A program made the translations under genes and the position numbers. Under the pieces are notes generated by a model. The model did not search any database and had not been told where the DNA came from. It saw nothing but the letters and a program-made list of their open reading frames with translations. This document shows, piece by piece, positions 1 through 7,814 of a stretch of DNA of 64,000 nt. Position 1 is the stretch's first letter, and every line of letters starts with the position of its first letter. Origin of the DNA: Streptomyces sp. NBC_01304 (GTDB lineage: Bacteria; Actinomycetota; Actinomycetes; Streptomycetales; Streptomycetaceae); NCBI RefSeq assembly GCF_035975855.1, contig NZ_CP109055.1:9982001-10046000 (forward strand). The letters run 5' to 3'.

Positions 1-1822
1 TGACCGCAGTGCCCTGGTGGCGGGCCACATGGTTGGACATGACGTGCACGTTCCGGCACGTCTGGCCGACCAGGAACAGGCGCACGCTGCCGTCGGCGTT
101 GTAGTGCCGCCACGGCTCATTGATGCTGATGGCCGCGTACTGGCAGTTGGGGTTGCCGCTGTCCTGGATGCGGTTTTTCTCGATCCGAATGTTGCTGGTG
201 GGATGGGATTCCCAGCCGGTGAAGTACGGAGAGTGCACGATGATCGCGCCCTTGCTGCCCTCATCGATCCGCCCCAGCTTCGGGTGATCGTGGCTGGATG
301 CGAGCACGTTGTTGCGGATCAACGCACCGTCCACACCGATGAGTCGCACACCCGCGCCGAGGTAGTCGGCGACCGTGTTGTTCTCCACCGTCACGTTGCG
401 GTAGGTGGGCCCGTCCTTGATGCCGGCCGCGTGCCCGCCGACGAACACGGGCCACGGGCCTTGGGTGTCTGAGGGGCCCGTCCAGCAGTCGCGGACGGTC
501 AGTCCGTCGGTGGGGGTGCCGTCGTGCGCACCGCCTGCGCCTCCGGCCTTCAAGGCGCGGTCGATTTGGATGGCTTCGATGTAGGGCCAGCCGTGCGTGC
601 CCCACACGGTGCCCGCCCACTCGCCCGAAGTGGCCTCGTTGGGCGGCAGGTAGCCCTCGAAGCGGCAGTCTTCGACGAGTAGGTCTTTGTTGCCGGTGGA
701 GTCGACGGCATGGTTGCCGTACACGTTCAGGAAGCGGACGCCGCGGATCGTGCCGCCGCGTGAGTGGGAGAGTTCGAAGGTGGGGGAGTTCCAGTTCTTG
801 GCCTTCATCATCGAACCGTTGGCGTCGATGGTTCCGCCCTCGATCGTCCAGTACGAGGGCCCGTCATACCCGCCGAAGGTGTCGGTGGGCCCGAAGGTGA
901 CGACCATGGGGTACGGGGTGAATGCCCGCTGAATGACCGCGTCGTCGTCGAGGAGCAGGTGGACGCCCGTCTTCATGACCAGCATCGGCGTGCCGTACGT
1001 GCCGCCGCGTGAGGCGATGGCGAAGTTCCCGGCCGGGACCCGCACCGCGCCTTGGCCGCGTGCGGCGATTGTGTCGATGGCCTTCTGGATCGCGGCCGTG
1101 TTCGCCTGCGCGATCTCTAGCGTCGGCTGGTGGGTGTCGACAGCCCCGAAGTCGGTGATCCACACATCGTGATCGGGCAGGGGCGGTGTCACCCGGGATG
1201 CGTACTCGTCCTGCAGCGGATACGGCACCAAAGTGTGGCCGACGGCCTTGCCTTCCATCTGCGCCACGGTGTGCGTCGCCGCGCCCTCGGCGTTGCGGTA
1301 GCGGAACTCGAAGTGCACCGTCCGCGACCGGCCCGGCGGGATCCACATCGAGGCGTCCACCGTGCGGGTCTTGCGCCAGTCGAAACCGCCCGACCACACC
1401 GTCTGCGTCTCGTCCCAGCCGGGTACCGGCTCGTCGTCGTACCAGAAGCGGGTGTGGAAGACGGCGACGCCGTATTGGGGGATGTGGGCGTGGACGCGGA
1501 ACATGAGCAGGATTTCGGCGCGCATCGGCGCACACGAAGGGTTGTTGACCACGATCGGCTTGAATGTCGCGGTGCGGTGCGCTTTCGGTTTGACGTAGCC
1601 CCAGCCGCCTGCGGATTCCCAGTCCTGGTCGATGACGCCCATATCCCCGGGGGGCAGCCACAAGCCGTGCGGGTCGGCCATCAGCCCGTTGTCCTCGACC
1701 AGCTCGCCCGGATACGGCCACACTCCGGGGGCGGGGGCACGCAGCTGGAAATCGGCTGTCTCGTTGATCGTGAACGTGTTGGAGACACAGAGCTGGATCT
1801 GTGCGTTGTCCATCTGCGCCAT
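1..1822 (-). CDS. Tailspike with pectate-lyase-type beta-helix (partial, C-terminus off the left edge)
   Basis: This frame is open from an ATG at 1822 to the left edge, about 607 residues, with no stop. Residues about 25-55 carry a docking-type stretch (WPYPG, then NGLMADPHGLWLPP) shared with the neighbouring tail genes. Residues about 60-205 are homologous to the next gene upstream (common pieces are SGGF.WR and RYRNAEG). From residue 224 a pectate_lyase_3-type signature appears (DFGAVD, then AIQKAIDTIAARGQG and VRVPAG), followed by repetitive N/G/I-rich strands typical of a right-handed beta-helix. Such tailspikes bind and often cleave surface polysaccharide. It starts 2 nt after the preceding stop, so it is the distal gene of the tail-appendage operon. 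The substrate cannot be read from the sequence. Confidence 0.85.
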   Translation of the reverse strand, partial: MAQMDNAQIQLCVSNTFTINETADFQLRAPAPGVWPYPGELVEDNGLMADPHGLWLPPGDMGVIDQDWESAGGWGYVKPKAHRTATFKPIVVNNPSCAPMRAEILLMFRVHAHIPQYGVAVFHTRFWYDDEPVPGWDETQTVWSGGFDWRKTRTVDASMWIPPGRSRTVHFEFRYRNAEGAATHTVAQMEGKAVGHTLVPYPLQDEYASRVTPPLPDHDVWITDFGAVDTHQPTLEIAQANTAAIQKAIDTIAARGQGAVRVPAGNFAIASRGGTYGTPMLVMKTGVHLLLDDDAVIQRAFTPYPMVVTFGPTDTFGGYDGPSYWTIEGGTIDANGSMMKAKNWNSPTFELSHSRGGTIRGVRFLNVYGNHAVDSTGNKDLLVEDCRFEGYLPPNEATSGEWAGTVWGTHGWPYIEAIQIDRALKAGGAGGAHDGTPTDGLTVRDCWTGPSDTQGPWPVFVGGHAAGIKDGPTYRNVTVENNTVADYLGAGVRLIGVDGALIRNNVLASSHDHPKLGRIDEGSKGAIIVHSPYFTGWESHPTSNIRIEKNRIQDSGNPNCQYAAISINEPWRHYNADGSVRLFLVGQTCRNVHVMSNHVARHQGTAV

Positions 1823-1824
1823 GT

Positions 1825-2454
1825 TCAGGCCGCCTGGGGGAAGGGGACGAAAGCGATGCCGCACGGCCGCATCTCGATCGCCTGGATCCGTTGGATCACG
1901 TTGCCCTCCGCGTTCCTGTAGCGGAGGGCGGAGTGGATGGTGCGGGTCTGGCCGGGTTCCGCCCACGTGGAGCCGTCCACGATGAACGATTCACGCCACG
2001 TGAACCCGCCTGAGTAGGCGGTCGCGTACTCCTGCCAGGGCGTAGCGGCCTGCGTGTCGAACCAGACTTTCGCGTCGATCGCACCCACGTTGCCGACGCC
2101 CTTACCGCCGTACATGGTCACGTAACTGCGCATGTGGAGGAGCAGGTGGACGCGCATGCGGGCCCCGGACCGGTTCGTCACAGCGATGTCGTCGAAGGGG
2201 TACTCGGCAATCCCCTTCGGGGGGACCTCGACAACAGCCTGGTTGGCCTTCTCGTAGTTGTCAGGATTACGGCGGATCGCATACCGGTCCTGCGGCGGCG
2301 CCCACACCCCCAACGTGGGATCTTCGTACAGGCCGTTGAAGTCCCGGATAGGCGCGTCGTACGGCCAGGCGCCGGGGCGGGGCTGACGCAGCTGCAGAAT
2401 GCCTTGGTTGTCGGTGCCGAACGCGGGACCGGTACAGATCCGCTGCCCCGCCAT
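1825..2454 (-). CDS. Tail appendage protein, paralogue of the tailspike N-terminal region
   Basis: This 209-residue protein starts at the ATG overlapping the upstream stop (TGATG); a longer upstream reading is arginine-rich shadow sequence. An N-terminal docking-type stretch (WPYD, then NGLYEDPTLGVWAPP) is followed by a beta-rich domain. That domain aligns with residues 60-205 of the tailspike downstream, through MRVHLLLHMR, SGGFTWR, VDGSTW and ALRYRNAEG. The tailspike therefore looks like this protein plus a beta-helix. It is likely a structural adaptor at the tail tip. No enzymatic motif is seen. Confidence 0.75.
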   Translation of the reverse strand: MAGQRICTGPAFGTDNQGILQLRQPRPGAWPYDAPIRDFNGLYEDPTLGVWAPPQDRYAIRRNPDNYEKANQAVVEVPPKGIAEYPFDDIAVTNRSGARMRVHLLLHMRSYVTMYGGKGVGNVGAIDAKVWFDTQAATPWQEYATAYSGGFTWRESFIVDGSTWAEPGQTRTIHSALRYRNAEGNVIQRIQAIEMRPCGIAFVPFPQAA

Positions 2455-3245
2455 CACTGACCGCCCTCGACGGCTTCGACGTCGGACACGTCCTGGTCCT
2501 CGACGTCGCCCTGTTCCATGTCCCACGGCGCCGGGGGTTCGACAGAGATCATGGGCCTGGCCATCGCCGCCGCCGTACGGGCCGGGGAGGATCCCTGGCC
2601 GGTGGGCGGGGGCTGGCCCAGGAACCCGATCGCCGTCGTCCGGAACGTCAGGTCGACCGTCGAGTCGGGGCCCGGGTTCCAGTCGTATTTCCACCGGACC
2701 CAGAACCCCACCGCTCGGTTGAGGGCCCGTGTCTGGCCGGGCGGGATAGTGATGGTGAAGGGGAGGCAGCCGTGGAAGAACACGGCCCCGTAGTACTGGA
2801 CGTCAGCGCCGGTCAGGCGCGGCCAGTTCGACCCGGCAGATGGCGGCGGGTTCTCGTCCACCCAGAACATGGGCTCGGCCCATCCGCCGAGCTTCAACCC
2901 GCGGGCAATGCCGTTCGCCGCACAGTTGCCGACGACCACCAGTTCACTGGTCGTCGACGGGTTATGGATGTTCCACGGATAGTTGGGGCCCAGCCAGTAC
3001 CGTTTGTCGCCCACCGCGTAGGCGCCCTCGATGTTGATGAACTCCCAGTCCGGGGCGGAGCGGGCAGGGCTCATGGGCCGCATCTGGTAGTCCCACGACC
3101 ACACACCCCCGCCGTCATCGACGTGCGTGCCGTTCGCGGCGTTCAACGGCTGCTTGCCCGGCCACACCGCCTGAGTCGGACCCTTCACGTCAAGGACGCC
3201 GTCCTTGTAGGTCAGCGACTTGCCGTAGCAGTTCATGGAAACCAT
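2454..3245 (-). CDS. Tail appendage protein of unknown function
   Basis: This 263-residue protein starts at an ATG overlapping the previous stop (TGATG). It opens with MVSMNCYGKSLTYKDGVLDV, a divergent version of the short N-terminal stretch seen in neighbouring tail genes. The middle is rich in W, Y, G and P, including YPWNIHNPSTTSELVVVG and FFHGCLPFTITIPPGQTR, consistent with a beta-sandwich. The C-terminus is acidic and disordered (EQGDVEDQDVSDVEAVEGG). No known family was recognised. Position and coupling place it in the tail-tip or appendage set. Confidence 0.7.
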   Translation of the reverse strand: MVSMNCYGKSLTYKDGVLDVKGPTQAVWPGKQPLNAANGTHVDDGGGVWSWDYQMRPMSPARSAPDWEFINIEGAYAVGDKRYWLGPNYPWNIHNPSTTSELVVVGNCAANGIARGLKLGGWAEPMFWVDENPPPSAGSNWPRLTGADVQYYGAVFFHGCLPFTITIPPGQTRALNRAVGFWVRWKYDWNPGPDSTVDLTFRTTAIGFLGQPPPTGQGSSPARTAAAMARPMISVEPPAPWDMEQGDVEDQDVSDVEAVEGGQ

Positions 3246-3856
3246 CAGGAAGTGAGCCCTTCGAGGATGTGGGCGGCGAACATGACGGTCCAGTCGATGG
3301 TGATCGTCGCCCCGCTGGTGTTGGACACGTAGCAGGTCACGACCTCGTTGGAGAACGATCCGCCCGGCGGCACTTCCAACTGCACCGGTACATACGCCGC
3401 AAGGACACCGACCAGTCCTTCGTTCGCCGAAGCGAGGGCGATCGGATCCGTTGTCGGATGGCCTGCCACGGACATGCGCAGCTCCGTCGTCCCCGACCAG
3501 GCAGTTGCGCCGGTCACCGTGTAGGGGATGACCGCGGACCAGCCGCCCGACACGACGGCCGGACGCGTACCCGGGTTCCGCCACACCTGAGCGGGAATCT
3601 TCGGCCCCAGATCGTGAGCCCCACCCGTGGGGATGTCGACCGGCCCCGACAGATCGGCCGCATGCTGGATGTACGACATGCCGTAGACGGTGGCCGGCAG
3701 ATCGACGAACAGGCCGTCCTGGTCGTACTTGAGGCCGTTGCCCTCGGCGAGGGGGATGCCGGGGTAGGGCCATTTGCGTTGCTGGGCGCTGACTTTCAGA
3801 TCGCCCTCATTGGTGACCGCGAACAGGTCCGGGTTGTACGAGACTTCGTCGGCCAT
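3245..3856 (-). CDS. Tail appendage protein of unknown function
   Basis: This 203-residue beta-rich protein has the N-terminal pattern of the array: RKWPYPG, then NGLKYDQDGLFVDLP. The rest is Thr/Ser/Val/Gly-rich without cysteine clusters, and ends in GATITIDWTVMFAAHILEG, which resembles a jelly-roll strand. The ATG at 3856 lies 4 nt from the preceding stop, and the end overlaps the next start. It is probably a small tail-fibre or receptor-binding accessory protein. No catalytic motif is visible. Confidence 0.7.
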   Translation of the reverse strand: MADEVSYNPDLFAVTNEGDLKVSAQQRKWPYPGIPLAEGNGLKYDQDGLFVDLPATVYGMSYIQHAADLSGPVDIPTGGAHDLGPKIPAQVWRNPGTRPAVVSGGWSAVIPYTVTGATAWSGTTELRMSVAGHPTTDPIALASANEGLVGVLAAYVPVQLEVPPGGSFSNEVVTCYVSNTSGATITIDWTVMFAAHILEGLTS

Positions 3857-3860
3857 GACT

Positions 3861-4463
3861 TCACCCGCCCTTGACGGTGACAGCGGTCAAGGACAAGACA
3901 CGGCGGGCCTGCTTGATGGCCCACGGCCCGGATGCCTTCGAGTCGGCCCACACCCGGCCGTACACGGTGACCTTCCCGGTCGGTGGGACGGTCGTGCGGA
4001 ACGGCAGCGTGAACGATGTTTCCCACCACTCGGTGATCCCCGTACACGTATCCACGACCGGCCCCGTCGTCGGAACGCTGCTCTCTTGGATGGCGGCGCG
4101 GGCAAGGATCTGCCCCCACGAGTCGATATCGCCTTGGCGCTGCATCTGCAGGTGCACCCAGTAGGTGCCGGACACCAGCAGTGTTCCGGCGTGAGAGTTC
4201 GTGAAGCTCAACTGTGTGGCGCCGTAGGCGATCGACTTACCGGCCGCGAGGGTGCCGGTGCTGGTGGTGTCGGTCTTCTGCCCGTGCGCGGTCACCGCTG
4301 CCGGTGCCGCCCACAACCCTAGGTCGGGGTCGAGGTAGACGCCGACCTGAGCGGGCGGATGCGGCGGCCGGACGCCGTCACCAATCCGCACGTCCAGCTC
4401 GTTCTCGGTACCCACCCCGAGCATGGGCTGCAGGCACTTGTCGGGGATGATCGGGACGCCCAT
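3861..4463 (-). CDS. Tail appendage protein of unknown function
   Basis: This 200-residue protein begins MGVPIIPDKCLQPMLG and then carries the array motif as VGVYLDPDLGLWAAP near residues 40-55. The remainder is predicted beta-structure (YWVHLQMQRQGDIDSW, WETSFTLPFRTTVPP, GKVTVYGRVWAD). It is translationally coupled by a TGATG overlap with the upstream gene. It belongs with the tail-tip paralogue set. Its individual role is unknown. Confidence 0.7.
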   Translation of the reverse strand: MGVPIIPDKCLQPMLGVGTENELDVRIGDGVRPPHPPAQVGVYLDPDLGLWAAPAAVTAHGQKTDTTSTGTLAAGKSIAYGATQLSFTNSHAGTLLVSGTYWVHLQMQRQGDIDSWGQILARAAIQESSVPTTGPVVDTCTGITEWWETSFTLPFRTTVPPTGKVTVYGRVWADSKASGPWAIKQARRVLSLTAVTVKGG

Positions 4464-4975
4464 CAGGGAAGGTCTCCGAGGCGCACCATGTGGAAGTAGC
4501 CGCCGTTCTCGATGATGCCGTTCTGCGCGTACTGGACAGAGACCTTCTGCCCGGCGGCGATCTTCTCGGCGGCGGTGACGTTGTTCATCAGCATGGAACC
4601 GGTGTTGTTCAGCCGGACGCCACCCCAGGTGTTAGAGGTACCGCCGATGCGCAGATACGAGGAGCCCACCCGGTTGTCCCGGACCGTGGCAGTGGTCATC
4701 ATCTGGTAGACGCCAGCCTCGACAACGGTGATGGCGTCGGCGCCGACGGTGAACCCGGATGTTCCTGCGATCTTGGTGAGCGGCAGCGTCACCCACGCGG
4801 AGCCGGTCTCCGGGCCGGTCCCCAGCTTGCACGCAACATACTTCGTCGTCTCGGCCTGCTTCTGGCCGAAGAGCACTTCGAGCTTGTCGGCCAACTGCTT
4901 CCAGTACGGCACCCAGTTGGTCTTCGGGTCATCGCCCGTCAGATACGGGATCTTGAGCGTGGGGGTTTCCTTCAC
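4463..4975 (-). CDS. Probable C1q/TNF-like jelly-roll tail protein
   Basis: This 170-residue protein has a short helical start (NWVPYWKQLADKLEVLFGQ, about residues 20-38) followed by a compact beta domain. The order VVEAGVYQMMTTATVRDN, SSYLRIGG, MLMNNVTAAEKIAAGQKV, VQYAQNG resembles the strand order of C1q-like jelly-roll domains used in phage receptor-binding and collar proteins. It lacks the GLYxDPxGLW stretch of its neighbours. The family call rests on strand pattern only and would need structure prediction. Confidence 0.6.
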   Translation of the reverse strand: MKETPTLKIPYLTGDDPKTNWVPYWKQLADKLEVLFGQKQAETTKYVACKLGTGPETGSAWVTLPLTKIAGTSGFTVGADAITVVEAGVYQMMTTATVRDNRVGSSYLRIGGTSNTWGGVRLNNTGSMLMNNVTAAEKIAAGQKVSVQYAQNGIIENGGYFHMVRLGDLP

Positions 4976-5685
4976 GGCTTGCTCCAGTTCTCAACAACAT
5001 CGTGGACAGTGGCACCGGACGCGCCGGTGATCGCGGCCTCAACGGTTGCCCCGGCCGCGCCCGTGATCGCCTCACCGATCCGCTTGTCCCGCTTGCTCGT
5101 GTCGTCGGGGGCCGTAGCGATCCCGTTGAACACCACCCGGCAGTAATCCAGGCCCAACGGGACGTACAGGTCGTTGCAGACCTGCGGGTTCAGGTACAGG
5201 CGCAGCGTTTCCCCGCCGTTCAGCCACTCCGTCACCGGCCAGCACATGGCGCCCGCCCACACCGTGGGAACGCCGATCGAACCCGGCCGCCACCGCGACA
5301 CCAGCGCGGGCCGCGTGAACGGGTACAGGGCCGGATCCGCGTGCATACGGATCTCGCCCTGCGTCTTCGGTACCGTCGCCGACCACGACAGGGACCATGT
5401 TCCCGACACCATGAACGGCCGGGACGCGGACGGATTCTTGACCGTCACCGTGGGGGCTGGGACCGTCCACCAGCCGCCGGCATCGACCCTCGGCCCGGAC
5501 GCCGTCGATTGCGAGCCGGTGACGCTGGTGATGCCACCGGCCGGCTCGGCGGCAACGCGCAAGCCCAGCGGGTCGCGGTACAGGCCCGACGGCGTTCCCG
5601 GCGAACGCACGGCCTTGACGGGACCGGCGAGGCCGAGGAGACGGCCCTGGGCCAGCGTGAAATCGTTCGAGATACAGCCACGCAT
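4972..5685 (-). CDS. Tail appendage protein of unknown function
   Basis: This 237-residue protein carries the array motif near residues 30-48 (SPGTPSGLYRDPLGLRVAAE). A beta-rich core follows (RPFMVSGTWSLSWSATVP, GETLRLYLNPQVCNDLYVPLG). The C-terminus has two short Ala/Gly repeats (ITGAAGATVEAAITGASGAT), probably a flexible or collagen-like tail. The stop overlaps the next start by 4 nt. It is a structural tail-tip component by context and has no recognised enzymatic domain. Confidence 0.7.
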   Translation of the reverse strand: MRGCISNDFTLAQGRLLGLAGPVKAVRSPGTPSGLYRDPLGLRVAAEPAGGITSVTGSQSTASGPRVDAGGWWTVPAPTVTVKNPSASRPFMVSGTWSLSWSATVPKTQGEIRMHADPALYPFTRPALVSRWRPGSIGVPTVWAGAMCWPVTEWLNGGETLRLYLNPQVCNDLYVPLGLDYCRVVFNGIATAPDDTSKRDKRIGEAITGAAGATVEAAITGASGATVHDVVENWSKP

Positions 5686-5700
5686 CGGTATGCATCCCTC

Positions 5701-6537
5701 CTATCGGGCTTCTGCGGTCGCTGGGGTGAGGGTCCATGTGGCGCCGTCGAGGTCCACCCAGTTCGGGTAGCGTGATTCGTCCTGGACGACGGAGACGGTT
5801 TGGACGAAGGGCTTGGTGGAGGGGCGGTCGAAGCCGTGGGAGTGGTCGCCGCCGCTGATGCTGTGACCATGGCCGATCGTGTGGGTGTGAGCCGGTAGCT
5901 CAGGTGCAGCTGTGCTGCCGCTGTTACCGGGGTTGGCGCCTCCCAGGTTGTGGCTGTGACCCCTAGATGTGGTGTCGCCTCGCGTCCACACGTCCTCCTT
6001 GCCGACCTTCGTATTCAGGGCCGGTTGGGAGTAGCAGAAGATCCGCCCGTCCGGCTCCACATCAATACGGGTAGTCGGGGGTCGGTTGGGCCAGGCTTGG
6101 CAGGCGACCGCGAACCGCACCCGCTGTTCGGGCCGGTACTCCTCCGGCACCACAGCCAACGGCGTCTTACCGGTGTGCCAGCCAGGAGCGTTGATGGGCT
6201 CGCAATGCCCGGACAACCACACCCGGTTGCCCACCTTCGTGATGGAGCCCATGCCGCGTGCCAGGTGGAAGTCGACCACGGTCGGCGTGACCGCCGCGAA
6301 CAGTTCCTTGATCTGGTCGGTGGTCACCAACGGGGGGAACAGCTGGTGCTTCTTCCCGTCGGCGGTCTCCAAGTTGACGACGCCGGGGTTGTTTTCGTCC
6401 GTGGTGATGATGAACCCGCCACCCAGGACTGCGGTATCCGGATTCTCGAGACTGTCCAACCGCTCCTGTAGCTCTTTGAGGCGGTCGGGGAGGGCGAGTT
6501 CGTCGGGGGTTCCGGCTAGGGATTCGGCGCGTGCCAC
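5701..6537 (-). CDS. Tail fibre protein with coiled coil and HxH metal-binding tip
   Basis: A GTG start at 6537 (VARAESLAGTP) gives 278 residues and overlaps the preceding gene by 22 nt. Longer readings are arginine-rich and rejected. Residues about 10-35 form an amphipathic coiled coil (LPDRLKELQERLDSLENPD) suited to trimerisation. The C-terminal third has repeated histidine pairs (RGHSHNLGG, PAHTHTIGHGHS, GDHSHGF), the HxH pattern that coordinates iron in trimeric fibre tips. The central region is beta-rich. It is likely a receptor-binding or tail-tip fibre. Confidence 0.75.
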   Translation of the reverse strand: MARAESLAGTPDELALPDRLKELQERLDSLENPDTAVLGGGFIITTDENNPGVVNLETADGKKHQLFPPLVTTDQIKELFAAVTPTVVDFHLARGMGSITKVGNRVWLSGHCEPINAPGWHTGKTPLAVVPEEYRPEQRVRFAVACQAWPNRPPTTRIDVEPDGRIFCYSQPALNTKVGKEDVWTRGDTTSRGHSHNLGGANPGNSGSTAAPELPAHTHTIGHGHSISGGDHSHGFDRPSTKPFVQTVSVVQDESRYPNWVDLDGATWTLTPATAEAR

Positions 6538-7814
6538 CGCTGGTCCTCCTCGTCCTGGGCGTCGTTGTCGGCTGCGGCGGTCTCGTCGGTGGGGTCCTCG
6601 ACGTTCACCGATACTGGCTCCGCGGTGATCTCCACCCGTTCCCCGTTCTCGTCGAAGGTGACCACCACATCGGTCAGGCGTAGCGGGGTGAGGGCGGGGC
6701 GGATCCACGTCTCATCCAGATACAGGGCGATCCGCGCCCCGGGGATCAACTCGTCCATGGCGACGGGGGATCGGGCATGCAGCCGCTGCCCGGACATGCG
6801 CAGATAGTGCGGGTGCCGGCCGCGGGCCAGGCCCCGTTGTGCGGTGAGGGTGACTTCGTCGATGAGGCGGGTGCCGGACATGGATTTGAGCTGCCAGACG
6901 AGTCCGCGCCAGCCGGTTTCGGTTCCTCCGACGGTGGCGACGTTTGCCGGGGTGGAGGCGTTCACGGTGCGGCCGTCTGGCTTGGGTGTGACGTAGGTGT
7001 ATTCGTGCTCGAAGTCCCGGTCATCCGGGGGGATTTCGGGGAGCTTGTCCTCTACCGCCGAGGCAACTCCCTGCAACCCTTGAGCTTTCGCGGTGTACAT
7101 GGTGGCGGCGGTGTAGCCGTCGCGTTCCAGGACGAGGCCGCTGCTGCTGTCGCTGCCGGTGAAGTCTTCTTCGGTCAAACGCAGGACGCGGCCGAGTACG
7201 GAGTGTTGTTCGGGGCCGATGAGGATGGTGCGGGCCACGGTGGTGAGGTCGATGTGGTGCTGTGCGAGGGAGTGGACGCCGTCCCACGCGTACTCACACC
7301 ACGCCTGACCCCGGCGTGTGGCGGGGATGCCGGCGGGGGTGGGCTTGATGAATGCCAACGCGGCGGGGTCGTCGAGGGCGTAGGCCTCGTGCATGAGCCA
7401 TACCGCGAGGTCGGTGGCGTCGAGTGCTGATGCGCCGGTGTAGCGGTAGTCGAGGGGTACGGGGCGGACTTTCAGCCAGGCCAGCATGTCGTCTGCGGTG
7501 AGTTTCAGGCTGGTGCGGGTTTCCTGGTAGTCGACGAGTGGCCCGCACCAGACGGGCTGGTCCTCATCTCCCCGGTACAGGGTGATCTCGTACGCCCATT
7601 CCGGGTTGACGACGGTCGCCGGATCCAGTGCCTTTCGTAGTGGGCCGCAGACCGGTTTCGTGAGCAGGATTTCGCAGCGGGAGATGTCGTCGAGGGTGCG
7701 CGTCCACTTGATGACGGCCGGATCGGCGATGACGGCCGCGACCCCAGCAGCGGGGCCGCCCCGGTAGTGCAGGACGACCGTGTATGTGTCTGGGCATCCG
7801 AGAGCGCGGGGCAT
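6516..7814 (-). CDS. Minor tail protein, Gp37-like (ReqiPepy6) or baseplate hub type
   Basis: The 432 residues match the layout of actinophage Gp37-like minor tail proteins. There is an N-terminal beta domain (ISRCEILLTKPVCGPLRKAL, YEITLYRGDEDQPVWCGPLVDYQET, LTADDMLAWLKVRPV). A central helical part follows (DGVHSLAQHHIDLTTVARTIL), and then a hub-like C-terminal half ending in a very acidic tail (EDPTDETAAADNDAQDEED). It lies directly after the distal-tail gene with a TGATG overlap. It probably forms part of the tail-tip complex that initiates injection. Family assignment is by overall pattern. Confidence 0.7.
   Translation of the reverse strand: MPRALGCPDTYTVVLHYRGGPAAGVAAVIADPAVIKWTRTLDDISRCEILLTKPVCGPLRKALDPATVVNPEWAYEITLYRGDEDQPVWCGPLVDYQETRTSLKLTADDMLAWLKVRPVPLDYRYTGASALDATDLAVWLMHEAYALDDPAALAFIKPTPAGIPATRRGQAWCEYAWDGVHSLAQHHIDLTTVARTILIGPEQHSVLGRVLRLTEEDFTGSDSSSGLVLERDGYTAATMYTAKAQGLQGVASAVEDKLPEIPPDDRDFEHEYTYVTPKPDGRTVNASTPANVATVGGTETGWRGLVWQLKSMSGTRLIDEVTLTAQRGLARGRHPHYLRMSGQRLHARSPVAMDELIPGARIALYLDETWIRPALTPLRLTDVVVTFDENGERVEITAEPVSVNVEDPTDETAAADNDAQDEEDQRWHAPNP

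Noticed and set aside
864..1721. A 285-residue frame overlapping the tailspike on the same strand
   Set aside because: Arginine-rich composition and no motif; the tailspike frame shows a clear beta-helix signature and continues to the window edge.
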